Source of the DNA: Bacillota bacterium
GTDB taxonomy: Bacteria > Bacillota_A > Clostridia > Lachnospirales > Lachnospiraceae
DNA: 64,000 nt
Assembly: GCA_023407175.1 (NCBI GenBank)
Contig: JAEYMU010000026.1
Span: 1-64,000, forward strand
Direction of reading: 5' to 3'
The position numbers and the translations under genes are program-made. The notes under the pieces were generated by a model. It did not search any database and was not told the DNA's origin. It saw only the letters and a program-made list of their open reading frames with translations. Below, in pieces: positions 25,746 to 35,525 of the stretch. Position 1 is the first letter of the stretch, and each line of letters begins with the position of its first letter.

Positions 25746-27068
25746 ATGCGTGTCGAGAAGGACAAGCTCGGTGAAATCGAGCTTGAGGATGATATCTTAT
25801 ATGGAAGCCAGACCGCCCGTGCCAGAGAGAACTTTGCTTTGGATTATAAGCGGACCAATCTGCGTCTGATCTATGCGGTAGTCAAGGTAAAGAAGGCTGC
25901 GGCTATGACCTATGAAAGGCTCTCCATTGGGGATAGGGAGGTTTATCGGGCAGTCATAAAGGCCTGCGATGTGGTTTTGTCCGGTGAGGCCGACGGCCAG
26001 TTTGTGGTGGATGCCCTTCAGGGCGGAGCCGGTACCTCCACCAATATGAATGTAAATGAGGTACTTGCCAACCTTACGCTGCAAATACTGGGCAAGGCCT
26101 GCGGGGATTATGAACGGGTCCACCCTCTGGAGGATATCAACCGCGGACAGTCCACAAATGATGTCTATCCCACAGCGCTGCGTATTGCCTCCGTGGAGCT
26201 GCTTCGGGAGCTTAGTGAGGGCTGTTCCAGGCTTCAGACATCACTTCAGGAAAGAGAGAATGAATTTGATACGATTAAGAAATTAGGCCGTACCGAGCTG
26301 ATGGATGCCATCCCCATTACCCTGGGGATGGAGTTCGGGTCCTATGCACAGGCCATTGCGCGGGATCGCTGGCGCTTATATAAGGTAGAGGAACGCCTGC
26401 GCCAGGTCAATATTGGAGGAACTGCCGTAGGAACCTCCGAGCATGCCCGGCGCAAATACTGCTATGGTGTGATCGAACAGCTTCGGGAGCTAACGGATAT
26501 CGGCCTTGCCATGGCGGAATATCCGATGGATATCACCCAGAATAACGATGTATTTGTCGAGGTATCCGGGCTGCTTAAGGCACTGGCGGTGAATTTAATG
26601 AAGATTGCCAATGATCTTCGCCTGATGAATTCCGGTCCCCACGGAGGATATGGAGAGATAAAACTCGCAGCTTTGCAGCTGGGGAGCACGATTATGCCGG
26701 GCAAGGTTAATCCTGTAATCCCCGAGATGGTAATTCAGGTGGCAATTAAGGTGATGTCCAATGATTCTGCCATTACGGCGGCAGCCTCCCATGGGGAATT
26801 TGAGCTGAATGCCTTCCTGCCCCTGATTGCGGACTGTCTGCTGGAAAGCCTGACACTTCTTAATAGGGCAGTGCTGCTGTTTCGTACCAAATGTGTGGAG
26901 CTGCTGCGGCCGGACCGTGAAAGATGCTTGGAGCTTTTGAATAAATCCTATGCCTTTGCAACAGGATATACTGAAAAATATGGATATGAGCGGGTAAGTG
27001 AGATTATTGAGGAATGCAAGGGTGATCCGGAGGCAATTAAAAAAAGGCTTAAGGAGCTATCCGAATAA
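25746..27068 (+). CDS. aspA: Aspartate ammonia-lyase family protein
   Basis: A 440-aa member of the fumarase/aspartase superfamily, forming fumarate and ammonia from aspartate in the cytoplasm. It shows GSQTARARENF at the start, the conserved GGAGTSTNMNVNEV, and the family signature GSTIMPGKVNPV near residue 313. It is somewhat shorter than E. coli AspA. It is coupled to hydF, an arrangement known from other clostridial hydrogenase maturation loci, where a link between lyase products and H-cluster assembly has been suggested but not proven. The hairpin at 27104 ends the pair. Confidence 0.88.
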   Translation: MRVEKDKLGEIELEDDILYGSQTARARENFALDYKRTNLRLIYAVVKVKKAAAMTYERLSIGDREVYRAVIKACDVVLSGEADGQFVVDALQGGAGTSTNMNVNEVLANLTLQILGKACGDYERVHPLEDINRGQSTNDVYPTALRIASVELLRELSEGCSRLQTSLQERENEFDTIKKLGRTELMDAIPITLGMEFGSYAQAIARDRWRLYKVEERLRQVNIGGTAVGTSEHARRKYCYGVIEQLRELTDIGLAMAEYPMDITQNNDVFVEVSGLLKALAVNLMKIANDLRLMNSGPHGGYGEIKLAALQLGSTIMPGKVNPVIPEMVIQVAIKVMSNDSAITAAASHGEFELNAFLPLIADCLLESLTLLNRAVLLFRTKCVELLRPDRERCLELLNKSYAFATGYTEKYGYERVSEIIEECKGDPEAIKKRLKELSE

Positions 27069-27103
27069 GCTGATATTGAAAGTGAAACACAGCAATGCTT
27101 CTT

Positions 27104-27146
27104 AAAGAGAATCAGACTGGAAGGGTTTGGTTCTCTTTCCCTTTTA
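27104..27146 (+). terminator. Terminator after hydF-aspA
   Basis: AAAGAGAA pairs with TTCTCTTT around a long loop, followed by CCCTTTTA. The T tract is weak. Confidence 0.5.
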
Positions 27147-27251
27147 TCGGGGCTTTCAATAGGACTCCGGTGGTGTTGAATTTAGCCATGCAGTATTTTA
27201 TAATATAACAGTTAAAAGTATTATTAGTTACTAAGGAGAAGAATAAGTGAT

Positions 27252-28790
27252 TTGGCTGATAGACATGGGAACAAATACGGACATTTTGATAAAAGTTTAA
27301 GCTACCGGCTGGTAATCTCTGTTCTGACAGGGCAGCTGGGATGTACGGTAGGCCTGCTATGTATCGCTCTGTCAGGGGGAGATAATATTCATCTGCTGAA
27401 CGGTGGTGTTGTTCCGTCCCTGGTAATTACCCTGGCTTGGGGAAGCAGGTATGGAATTTTCAGTACGGTTTGCGGACTTATAATAAATCCGCATTATATC
27501 AGCGCTTATCATGGCTGGACAGGCTTCATTCCGGCGGCAGACCTTATGCTATGGCTTATGTTTATCGGCAAAAACACCGGTAAGGCTATTGGAGATTATA
27601 GATATTATGGAAGGCTAATCCTGGCCCATATCAAATATATCGCATTGTTTATGCCGATTTATCTTGCGGCATGTCCCTTTATTATTCAACAGAACACACT
27701 AATCTTAAGACATAAGCTGCTATCCGATCTTACTTTTCGGACAGTATTGATACTGCTGCTTAAGAATGCAGCGTTTCAAACCATACTTTTGGCAGTATGT
27801 AATGCATTGCTGTTACTTTCGTTTATCAGAAGAATATTCCAATTAGAAATCTCAAAATATTCGCAGTATAATTTAAGAATTATCCTTGGCACACTTTCTT
27901 ATGGCTTACTGATGTGCTTCCTGGTAGTTGTGGACCGGGATATTACGGAGCAAGGCAAGTCCCTGCCTGCGCTGCTGCATCAGAACATGACCAGTTTTGA
28001 GGAGGTCGCCGTAATATGTTTGTTTTTTGGAACAGGACTTGCGTTGCTTAGCCAAAGGTATCAAATGGAAAAGGAAATAGCAAAGGAACGTACCGTGGAG
28101 CTGGAGCGGGCGGTAAAGGAGCTGGAGGCCTTCACCTATATGGTATCCCATGATTTGAAATCACCACTTCGGGCAATTGAGCTCTATGCCAAAATACTGA
28201 CAGAGGAATATTCTGGTCGGATGCAGGGAGAAATGATGGAGCTGACGGATAAAATCGGGAAAATCAGCAGGAATACCACGGCAATGGTTACCAGGCTGCT
28301 GCAATATGCGATGACCGCTGACCGTACGGTGGACAAAAAACAGATTAATCTGAAAGAATTGATTGAAAGCTCCTATGAGAAACTAATTTCCGATGTCCAG
28401 GACAGAAGAATTGAGCTATTCCTGGAGCCGGAGCTGCCTTTTATATGGGCGGATGAAATACTGATAAGAATGGTCATAGAGAATGTACTTATTAATGCAA
28501 TCAAGTTTACGAAAACCCGGGAAAGGGCGGTCATCCGTGTGCAGCATGCGCTTCTTTCGGAGGAAGTTATCATTTCCTTTGGTGATAATGGGGTGGGCTT
28601 TGATAATCGGCTGGCAGGTAAATTATTTCATGTTTTTGAACGTCTCCATTCGTCGGAAGAATTTGAAGGCAGTGGCATCGGATTAGCTACGGTACGGAAA
28701 ATAATTCTCAAGCATGGGGGAAAAGTATGGATTGAGGGCATCAAAGATAAGGGAACCACAGTATACTTTACCCTGCCTGTCGTTCCGTGA
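27252..28790 (+). CDS. Membrane sensor histidine kinase
   Basis: A 512-aa kinase beginning at TTG after AAGGAG. About seven hydrophobic segments (residues 17-270) form a MASE/DUF4118-like sensor. The HisKA box is MVSHDLKSPL (His near 300), then the HATPase domain with N box (NVLINAIKFTK), GDNGVGFD and GSGIGLATV. The kinase part resembles phytochrome-type kinases. The membrane signal is unknown. The next gene, a response regulator, starts about 26 bases downstream, forming a two-component pair. Confidence 0.88.
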   Translation: MADRHGNKYGHFDKSLSYRLVISVLTGQLGCTVGLLCIALSGGDNIHLLNGGVVPSLVITLAWGSRYGIFSTVCGLIINPHYISAYHGWTGFIPAADLMLWLMFIGKNTGKAIGDYRYYGRLILAHIKYIALFMPIYLAACPFIIQQNTLILRHKLLSDLTFRTVLILLLKNAAFQTILLAVCNALLLLSFIRRIFQLEISKYSQYNLRIILGTLSYGLLMCFLVVVDRDITEQGKSLPALLHQNMTSFEEVAVICLFFGTGLALLSQRYQMEKEIAKERTVELERAVKELEAFTYMVSHDLKSPLRAIELYAKILTEEYSGRMQGEMMELTDKIGKISRNTTAMVTRLLQYAMTADRTVDKKQINLKELIESSYEKLISDVQDRRIELFLEPELPFIWADEILIRMVIENVLINAIKFTKTRERAVIRVQHALLSEEVIISFGDNGVGFDNRLAGKLFHVFERLHSSEEFEGSGIGLATVRKIILKHGGKVWIEGIKDKGTTVYFTLPVVP

Positions 28791-28816
28791 TAAAGCTTGC
28801 GACAGGGGGGATTGCA

Positions 28817-29905
28817 ATGTATAAGGTTATGATAGTTGATGATGTTGAGATATTCCGCCGGGTATTTAAGCGCCTGAATGTATGGGACAGCGGCTTTACC
28901 ATAGTCGAGGAGGCGAGGGACGGGCTGGATGCATTGGATAAGCTGGAGTCAGTACAGATTGACCTTGTATTTGTCGATATAAAGATGCCATGTATGGATG
29001 GGATTGAGCTGCTGCGAATTATCAGCGAAAGAAAGCTTGCTCCTTGTGTGGTGCTGCTTAGCGACTATACGGAGTATGCCTATGCAAGGCAGGGAATTTT
29101 ATACGGAGTATTTGATTACGTTAGCAAGGATATAGAGGAAACAGAGCTAAGGCAGCTTCTTGACAGGGTCAGACGGTATCTGGAACAACGCTACAGGCAG
29201 GAACAGAAGCTGATAAGGCTGGAGGAGTTTATGGAAGAAACCTATTCCTCCTCCATCGATGTGGCATACATAGCCCAATGCATCTGCCATGGGGAGGATA
29301 AAGTATACCGGTTGATATCCGAGATGATTGACTCCATGGAAGGAATTTTATATAACGATAATAACAGGGCGTTGCTCATATTAAAGAATACTCTGCTGGA
29401 TATCTTGAATCAAATTCTAAAGCAATATGAATGGCTGCCGCTTTTTTATAATATCCGGCAGTTCCATGATTTTCATATTAGCAACTGTGATGACTGGAAT
29501 AAAATACAAGAAGCAGTTCATACGCTAATCGAGGAGCTGCTATCGGTGATCAGGCGCTTTCTGCCCTGTCATGATAATACGATAATAAAAAACACCTGTG
29601 AGTATATATTGGTACATATCCATGAAGAGCTTTCCGTCAGATATATTTCTGAAAAAATGTATATCAGCAAAGCACATTTAAGCGAGATATTTAAGCACCG
29701 AATTGGAATCACCTTATTGGAATATATAACAATGGCTAAGATGGAGAGGGCAAAGCAGCTTTTAAGAGATGCAGATAAGAAGAATTATGAGGTAGCCCTA
29801 CAGCTCAGTTATCGAGATTATAGCTATTTTAATAAGGTTTTTAAAAAATACACCGGAGTTCCTTTTTCAGTTTACAGAAAGCAGTATTTAAGAAAAAAGC
29901 AATGA
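28817..29905 (+). CDS. YesN-type response regulator (REC plus AraC HTH)
   Basis: A 362-aa transcription factor. The receiver domain (2-118) has acidic DD near 8-9, phospho-acceptor Asp near 54 (VFVDIKMPCMDG) and Lys near 103 in YVSKDIE. A helical middle follows, then an AraC-type double helix-turn-helix (about 265-358: ISEKMYISKAHLSEIFK, and AKQLL then YSYFNKVFKKYTGVPFSVYR). AGGGGGG precedes ATG 28817. The likely partner is the kinase just upstream. YesN-type regulators often control carbohydrate uptake, but no transporter is adjacent. Confidence 0.88.
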   Translation: MYKVMIVDDVEIFRRVFKRLNVWDSGFTIVEEARDGLDALDKLESVQIDLVFVDIKMPCMDGIELLRIISERKLAPCVVLLSDYTEYAYARQGILYGVFDYVSKDIEETELRQLLDRVRRYLEQRYRQEQKLIRLEEFMEETYSSSIDVAYIAQCICHGEDKVYRLISEMIDSMEGILYNDNNRALLILKNTLLDILNQILKQYEWLPLFYNIRQFHDFHISNCDDWNKIQEAVHTLIEELLSVIRRFLPCHDNTIIKNTCEYILVHIHEELSVRYISEKMYISKAHLSEIFKHRIGITLLEYITMAKMERAKQLLRDADKKNYEVALQLSYRDYSYFNKVFKKYTGVPFSVYRKQYLRKKQ

Positions 29906-30180
29906 ATTACTCCCCTTTTCTATTTTTTTGCACATATTTTTAAATAACTTATAATATCCGACATTTTTCCCGCATATTCCGTCATTTATAACTAGGACTT
30001 AATTCCTAAATCAAGTATGATATTAGCAAAATTAGGCAAGGATACTGACGGTTCCGGATTTGCTTTACAGTACAAAAAGGATAATGATAAGGCCATGTCT
30101 GGAGCATTTTGGCGCAGGCCTTATAAATGCGCATGTCTTTACATAATAGTTCTGGAAGCATGTGCAGGAATGGGGGAAAA

Positions 30181-31800
30181 ATGCAGAAGAAAGTGAACAC
30201 AACGAATAAAACCGAAGTCCTGTCCCATGCAATGGCATGCATAGGCGAAGGAGTTATCATAACAGATATTAAGGGCTATGTTATATTCATGAACGCCACA
30301 GCGGAAAGGCTGACTGGCTGGGATAGCACCCAGGCGATGGAAAGACATTTTGATGAAATATTCCATCTGATTGATTTTCTCACCAAGGAAGGGATTGTAA
30401 CTCCGATACAAAAGGCCCTGGAAAGCGTATGCGCAGTAGGCCTTCAAAATTATTCGGCTCTGGTAAAGAAGGACGGTAATGTTATATTTGTTTCAGCCAA
30501 CTGCTCTACGATTGTTAATGGCTCCGGAGAGATTGAAGGAGCAGTAATCGTATTCCGGGATATCGACCGGATAAAACACATGGAGGAGGACATCCGAAGA
30601 GAAAAAAATAATCTAAAGAATGTTCTCGAAGCCTTGCCCCAGGCAATTTGTATAGTTGACAGCAAATTATACATCAAATGGACCAATGGAGCCTTTTTTA
30701 ACGTGTTTGGGATTGACAGGGAGGATATTACCGACGTTCGCTTTGGCGATATCACCAACTGCTTAAACAGCTATGAAAATGGCTGTACCGAGGGAGAGAA
30801 ATGTCTTGTGTGCAAGATACGCAAGGCAATGAAAAAGGCATTTCAACGGGAGAAGTCCGGTAACAATACCATACTGCAGCATGTGATATCGAAGGGCAGT
30901 AATCTGGTGACACTTTGGCTTCGTGTCAGCTTCATACCGCTGGCAAGTCTGAATGAAAACCAGCGGCTCATGGTAATTGAGGATATAACACAGCAGAAGG
31001 AATATGAGGGAAAGCTCCAGAAAAGCAAGGAAGCGGCAGAAGCGGCAAACCGTCTTAAGAGTGAATTCCTGGCGAATATGAGCCATGAGCTTCGTACACC
31101 CCTCAACGGAATTGTAGGGATGGCAAACCTATTGCTTTTGTCCGAGCTCACCGAGGATCAGAAGGAGGATGCGGAGATGATTAAATCAAGTGCATTTGAA
31201 CTTCTGCAAATTATTAATGATATCCTGGACATCTCGAAAATAGAAGCAGGAAAACTAAAAATTGTAACTATTGAATTTGATCTGAACCATCTGATTGAGG
31301 ATACGGCAAAATTATATGCGAAGATAGCCAGCAATAAGAACCTTGGCTTTAGCAGTATGGTAGCACCCGGAATACCCAAAATTCTAACCGGAGACCCGAA
31401 CCGCCTTCGCCAGATTTTGAATAATCTGATATCAAATGCCATCAAGTTCACAAATAAGGGTGAAATAAGCTTGAATGTGGAAATGCAATCAAGGACGGAG
31501 CGTTCGGTCACCTTAAAGTTCAGCGTATCCGATACCGGAATCGGTATTTCGGATAAGAATAAGGACAGGCTGTTTAAGCGGTTTAGCCAGGTGGACGGCT
31601 CCAAAACCAGAAGATATGGAGGAACCGGGCTTGGCCTCGCCATCAGTAAGCAATTAGTGGAGTTGATGCACGGAAGCATCGGAGTGAGCAGTGAGGCAGG
31701 CAAGGGAAGTACCTTTTATTTTACATTAAGCTTTTCCCTGGAGCATGCCAGGGCATATAACAGTTCCGTTCTAAAAAATATCGGTGAAATGTTTTTCTGA
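30181..31800 (+). CDS. PAS-PAS sensor histidine kinase
   Basis: A 539-aa soluble kinase. PAS 1 spans about 12-125, PAS 2 about 150-270 and contains a CTEGEKCLVC segment whose Cys residues might bind metal or sense redox. A short coiled coil follows. HisKA NMSHELRTPLNG has His near 302. The HATPase domain has NLISNAIKFT, DTGIGI and GGTGLGLAIS. There is no receiver domain, so it is not hybrid, although the kinase core resembles hybrid (BarA-like) enzymes. GGGGG lies upstream of ATG 30181. It lies in the same direction as the two-component pair but 275 bases away. Confidence 0.85.
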   Translation: MQKKVNTTNKTEVLSHAMACIGEGVIITDIKGYVIFMNATAERLTGWDSTQAMERHFDEIFHLIDFLTKEGIVTPIQKALESVCAVGLQNYSALVKKDGNVIFVSANCSTIVNGSGEIEGAVIVFRDIDRIKHMEEDIRREKNNLKNVLEALPQAICIVDSKLYIKWTNGAFFNVFGIDREDITDVRFGDITNCLNSYENGCTEGEKCLVCKIRKAMKKAFQREKSGNNTILQHVISKGSNLVTLWLRVSFIPLASLNENQRLMVIEDITQQKEYEGKLQKSKEAAEAANRLKSEFLANMSHELRTPLNGIVGMANLLLLSELTEDQKEDAEMIKSSAFELLQIINDILDISKIEAGKLKIVTIEFDLNHLIEDTAKLYAKIASNKNLGFSSMVAPGIPKILTGDPNRLRQILNNLISNAIKFTNKGEISLNVEMQSRTERSVTLKFSVSDTGIGISDKNKDRLFKRFSQVDGSKTRRYGGTGLGLAISKQLVELMHGSIGVSSEAGKGSTFYFTLSFSLEHARAYNSSVLKNIGEMFF

Positions 31801-31913
31801 TCAGAAATTTTAATCTAAACAGGTTTATGATGCATATAATTATTACTTGAAGCAGATATAATTTCAGGCAAAAAGTACAGTATATGCTTTGCCAGGATAA
31901 GGAGGGTTGCAAT

Positions 31914-32375
31914 ATGGTAATTGATTATCAGGAATTGGAGGCTGAGGTTTTTCATTTGCTGGTGGGTAGCAGCATTAAGGTTATGGTCGCGGGCAACGAC
32001 AATAAAGTTACGCTGCAATGCTTAAGCTGCCTGTTGCGTCATAAGAAAATTTACCTTCAGCCAAAGGAGGATTTTATAAATTATGGCCGGACGGTCTATT
32101 ATCCCAATGTGGCGATGCGCGTCAACAACATCCAGCTGGAAGGGGTAGGGCATACAGGCAAATATCCGCAGGATAAGCCAGAAAATAAAGAGCTGTGCTT
32201 AAGCCGTGGGGAAGGTGTACAGGATGTCGCCCTAAGTAGGGGTGAAGAGGTTGTGATTGAAGTGGAGCCTACCTTTGTAAGTCTGTGGAAATATGAAGAT
32301 GGACATACGCTTCGGGACTTTCTTGATTTAAGAAAGAAGGAGGCTTATAGGGAAATATATGATATGCCTGATTAG
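31914..32375 (+). CDS. Hypothetical 153-aa protein
   Basis: Unrecognised, no signal peptide or membrane segment, mixed alpha/beta composition. Notable segments are LVGSSIKVMVAGNDNKVTLQ and EVVIEVEPTFVSLWKYEDGH. AAGGAGGG ten bases before ATG 31914 sets the start. It follows the PAS kinase by 113 bases. Confidence 0.7.
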   Translation: MVIDYQELEAEVFHLLVGSSIKVMVAGNDNKVTLQCLSCLLRHKKIYLQPKEDFINYGRTVYYPNVAMRVNNIQLEGVGHTGKYPQDKPENKELCLSRGEGVQDVALSRGEEVVIEVEPTFVSLWKYEDGHTLRDFLDLRKKEAYREIYDMPD

Positions 32376-32458
32376 TACAACGTACCCGTTCCTTTACCAT
32401 AAATCTCAAATAGTCGAATGCCCTGTCTGAAAACTCAATATACCAACTCATTCTTCGA

Positions 32459-32506
32459 GGCTTTCACAGACCAGTTTTTTGTCAACTGGGGCGTGAAGGC
32501 CTTTTT
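32459..32506 (+). terminator. Intrinsic terminator
   Basis: GGCTTTCAC and GTGAAGGCC close a longer imperfect hairpin with inner CCAGTT/AACTGG, followed by TTTTT. Confidence 0.7.
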
Positions 32507-32541
32507 CTGTGCTTCTAATGAAATTCTAATCGGGGGCTAAT

Positions 32542-32570
32542 TGACAAAATGGTTATTATATATTATTATG
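32542..32570 (+). promoter_or_regulatory. Promoter of the SPFH gene
   Basis: TTGACA at 32542-32547 and TATTAT at 32565-32570 with a 17-base spacer. Downstream ATGATATCA-like repeats lie in the leader. Confidence 0.75.
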
Positions 32571-32616
32571 ATATCACAATGATATCAATACAATATAATA
32601 CATGGAGGAATTGTTT

Positions 32617-33639
32617 ATGAAGCAGGAAGGTAGCAACAGTAACATGAATATTATTGAAGAAAAGGAGCTTCATCCCTTCAGCGGAGGAATTATGCTGCTG
32701 TTAGAGCTTGCCGGCTTCGCCTTATCCATTCTGATGATCATCTTCGGAGGGATCAATCTGGATCATGGCATTGCAGCACTGGGAGGCTTTTTACTGATCG
32801 CCGGAATTATCTTAATAATTGTCCTGTTCATTTTGCTGGGAGGCTTTCATATTATCAACCCGAATGAGGCGCTGGTTATGACCTTGTTCGGTAAGTATTA
32901 CGGCACCATCAAGCAGGAGGGCTTTTACTTTACCAATCCATTTGCCGGTGCTTTTAATCCTGCCAGTGCAACAACGATTTCCATCTCGTCTGTAGCGGCG
33001 GCATCTGTGGGAAGCTCTGCCCACACCAGTACAGCTTCATCTGCGGGAAAGAAAATATCCACAAAGACTCTGACCCTGAATAATGAGAAACAGAAGGTAA
33101 ATGACGTACTGGGTAATCCGATTATCATCGGAGCAGTTGTAATCTGGAGAGTCAACGACCCGACCAGAGCAGTGTTTTCCGTGGAAAACTATAAGGCCTT
33201 TTTGTCCATTCAATGTGATTCTACGATTCGTAATATCGCCAGATTATATCCCTATGACAGCATGGAAAATGACGCGGATGAAAAGACCTTAAGAGGCAGC
33301 AGCCAGGAGATTGCGGACAGTATGAAGCAGGAGCTTCAGCAAAGAGTAAAGGAAGCCGGGCTGGAGATCAAGGAGGTAAGAATTACTCATCTGTCCTATT
33401 CGGAGGAAATTGCTGCTGCGATGCTGCAAAGACAGCAGGCCGTAGCTATAATAGCTGCCCGCCAGAAGATTGTAGAGGGCGCAGTCAGTATGGTTAAGAT
33501 GGCGATTGACCAGTTGGGTGATGAGGGCATTGTGGTACTGGATGAGGAACGCAAGGCAGCCATGGTAAGTAATCTGCTGGTAGTTCTCTGTGGTAATAAG
33601 GATGCCCAGCCAGTTGTAAATACCGGAACGATTTATTAA
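32617..33639 (+). CDS. SPFH/band-7 membrane protein
   Basis: A 340-aa stomatin/prohibitin-type scaffold. Two hydrophobic segments (about 25-45 and 50-75) precede an SPFH domain starting [20 protein letters not shown] and continuing through [23 protein letters not shown]. An Ala/Glu-rich helix (about 245-300) should drive oligomerisation. Such proteins organise functional membrane microdomains. GGAGG precedes ATG 32617. The small ribbon-helix-helix gene follows by 66 bases, a frequent pairing in Clostridia. Confidence 0.9.
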   Translation: MKQEGSNSNMNIIEEKELHPFSGGIMLLLELAGFALSILMIIFGGINLDHGIAALGGFLLIAGIILIIVLFILLGGFHIINPNEALVMTLFGKYYGTIKQEGFYFTNPFAGAFNPASATTISISSVAAASVGSSAHTSTASSAGKKISTKTLTLNNEKQKVNDVLGNPIIIGAVVIWRVNDPTRAVFSVENYKAFLSIQCDSTIRNIARLYPYDSMENDADEKTLRGSSQEIADSMKQELQQRVKEAGLEIKEVRITHLSYSEEIAAAMLQRQQAVAIIAARQKIVEGAVSMVKMAIDQLGDEGIVVLDEERKAAMVSNLLVVLCGNKDAQPVVNTGTIY

Positions 33640-33705
33640 TCCGGCGGCTAAGTTGTGCTGCCCTTGTTTGTGAGGGCTGATAGCGGAATGGAGATTTGAA
33701 TAAAG

Positions 33706-33966
33706 ATGGATAATAAAATGGAGGCGAAAGAGGAACTGCTTAAGGCCCGCCTTGATAAAATAAGGGAGATGGAGCAGGAAATATTGAAAAAAGAAAAAGA
33801 CCTCAAGGAAAAGGAAAAATCGAAAAAACAGCTTCTTCTTAGGCTTTCACCCAGCCTGTGGAATGATCTGGCGGCCTGGGCAGAGGATGACTTCCGGTCA
33901 ATCAACGGACAGATTGAATATCTTCTGGCAGAATGTGTGCGAAGGAGAAAGGAAAAGAAGAGCTGA
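33706..33966 (+). CDS. Small Arc-like ribbon-helix-helix protein with coiled coil
   Basis: An 86-aa protein. Residues 1-44 are a Lys/Glu-rich coiled coil, and residues 45-80 (LLLRLSPSLWNDLAAWAEDDFRSINGQIEYLLAECVRR) match an Arc/MetJ-type ribbon-helix-helix. It may bind DNA, or may accompany the SPFH protein through its coiled coil. It is probably cotranscribed with the SPFH gene. Confidence 0.78.
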   Translation: MDNKMEAKEELLKARLDKIREMEQEILKKEKDLKEKEKSKKQLLLRLSPSLWNDLAAWAEDDFRSINGQIEYLLAECVRRRKEKKS

Positions 33967-33973
33967 ATTATAA

Positions 33974-34564
33974 TCAAAGCAATACCGTCAGTATATGGGC
34001 AAGGGCAAGTGCGGCCAGGGGTATGATGCTGCCCCACAGAAGCTGGGATATGGTATGCCGCTTTAGCATAAGGCTTGACCACCAGACAAGGACATAAACC
34101 AGGATACCGGTAATCAGGCCCCCTAAGCCCATAAAATATATGCCGAGGGCGAGAGGGCCGACAATACCGCAGGCATGGCCGCTGGCCCGGATTTTAAGTA
34201 GTTTATTAAAAATAACGATAACGATACCGGAGATAAAATAAGTAAGATAGATAACCCATAGCATCAGGCTTCCCTGTAATAGGGTAATTGAGATAATACC
34301 GCACAGGTAACCGACAGTAGCCATAACAATGGCAAGATTGCGCTGGCCCTCCCGGCCTTTATCCTTGAAGACCGGAATATAAGGCTGCAGCGGATAGGCC
34401 GATGCGGGAAGCAGTGTCAGATATATGACAGAGAGGACGTAGGAAAGGAAGCTTCCGAAGTCCTCTTTTTTTACGAGATACAATATGGTTAGCAGGAATA
34501 GGGCACCCATGGGTGCAATGGTCAATATCCGTATTATTTTAGCGAGCTTTTCTTTGTATTTCAT
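33974..34564 (-). CDS. Integral membrane protein, PAP2-like
   Basis: A 196-aa protein with about six hydrophobic segments. The KIRASGHACGIVGP segment resembles the SGHAxG part of the PAP2 phosphatase motif, but the other PAP2 motifs are not evident, so catalytic activity is doubtful. It is convergent with the ribbon-helix-helix gene, seven bases apart. Confidence 0.65.
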   Translation of the reverse strand: MKYKEKLAKIIRILTIAPMGALFLLTILYLVKKEDFGSFLSYVLSVIYLTLLPASAYPLQPYIPVFKDKGREGQRNLAIVMATVGYLCGIISITLLQGSLMLWVIYLTYFISGIVIVIFNKLLKIRASGHACGIVGPLALGIYFMGLGGLITGILVYVLVWWSSLMLKRHTISQLLWGSIIPLAALALAHILTVLL

Positions 34565-34733
34565 GGCAATACCTCCGGTAATCAGACGGGGATTCCCGAA
34601 GCTTTCTTCCAGGCAGCTTAACCGGATGCGTGTAAGGGAGTTTCAGGGCATACCCTGACATATCTGTATAAACTTTACATAATATTAAGTTAATTTCAGG
34701 CTTCTGTCAATAATAAATTATAAAGTAGGTTTC

Positions 34734-34762
34734 TTGATTTCAAAGGAATAGTCTGGTATGAT
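34734..34762 (+). promoter_or_regulatory. Promoter of the response regulator-kinase operon
   Basis: TTGATT at 34734-34739 and TATGAT at 34757-34762 are spaced by 17 bases, with a TGG extended -10. Confidence 0.65.
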
Positions 34763-34853
34763 TTTTATTAGATTGGTGTAAAAGCTTAGGACTTTACGCG
34801 ATAAATTTGTACTGCCGCCCAAATTTACGGTTTGCGGCAGAATGGAGATGGAT

Positions 34854-35525
34854 ATGAAATATGACTGTCTTATCATAGACGATGAAACGGAGCTGGCGGC
34901 AGCCACCTGTGAATATTTTAATATGTTTGGCGTCACCTCGTCCTGCGTTAAGAATTCACAGGAATGTCTCACATTTCTTAACGAGCATCAGGTAAAGGCT
35001 ATCCTGCTGGACATAAACCTGGAGAATGAGAGCGGCTTTGCTCTTTGTAAAAAGCTAAGGGAACAGCTGAGTATTCCGATTTTATTCATCAGTGCAAGGC
35101 AGAGCGACGATGATGTGTTGATTGCTCTGAATATAGGTGGAGATGATTACATTAAGAAGCCCTATTCCCTCAGTGTGCTGCTGGCAAAGGTCAGGGTTAT
35201 TCTAAAACGCTATGATGCCTCGGAGATCAGTAAGAAGGATGACGGGGTAATTACAGTGGATGACAGTGCGAGGAAGATTTATGTGGAGGGCAGGGAAATT
35301 CTGCTTAAGAACAAGGAATATAATCTTTTCGTATATCTTTATGCAAACCGGAACAAGGTGGTCTCGAAGGAGGAGCTGTTTGAGAAAATATGGGGAGACG
35401 AATTTTTCAGTGACGGGACCCTGAATGTACATATTCGAAAAATCAGAGAGAAAATTGAGAGGAATCCGAATGAACCCCAGTTTATTAAAACAGTCTGGGG
35501 CATCGGATATATGCTGGAGCTATGA
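34854..35525 (+). CDS. OmpR-family response regulator
   Basis: A 223-aa regulator: receiver domain (3-115, phospho-acceptor Asp near 53 in ILLDINLE, Lys near 101) and an OmpR winged helix (about 130-222, ending KTVWGIGYMLEL). It belongs to a kinase/ABC permease module of BceR type. ATG 34854 has GGAG six bases upstream; in-frame ATGs at 34842 and 34848 are less well placed. The leader has a CTGCCGC/GCGGCAG hairpin immediately before the ribosome site, resembling that of nifD. The kinase gene overlaps its end by four bases. Confidence 0.88.
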   Translation: MKYDCLIIDDETELAAATCEYFNMFGVTSSCVKNSQECLTFLNEHQVKAILLDINLENESGFALCKKLREQLSIPILFISARQSDDDVLIALNIGGDDYIKKPYSLSVLLAKVRVILKRYDASEISKKDDGVITVDDSARKIYVEGREILLKNKEYNLFVYLYANRNKVVSKEELFEKIWGDEFFSDGTLNVHIRKIREKIERNPNEPQFIKTVWGIGYMLEL

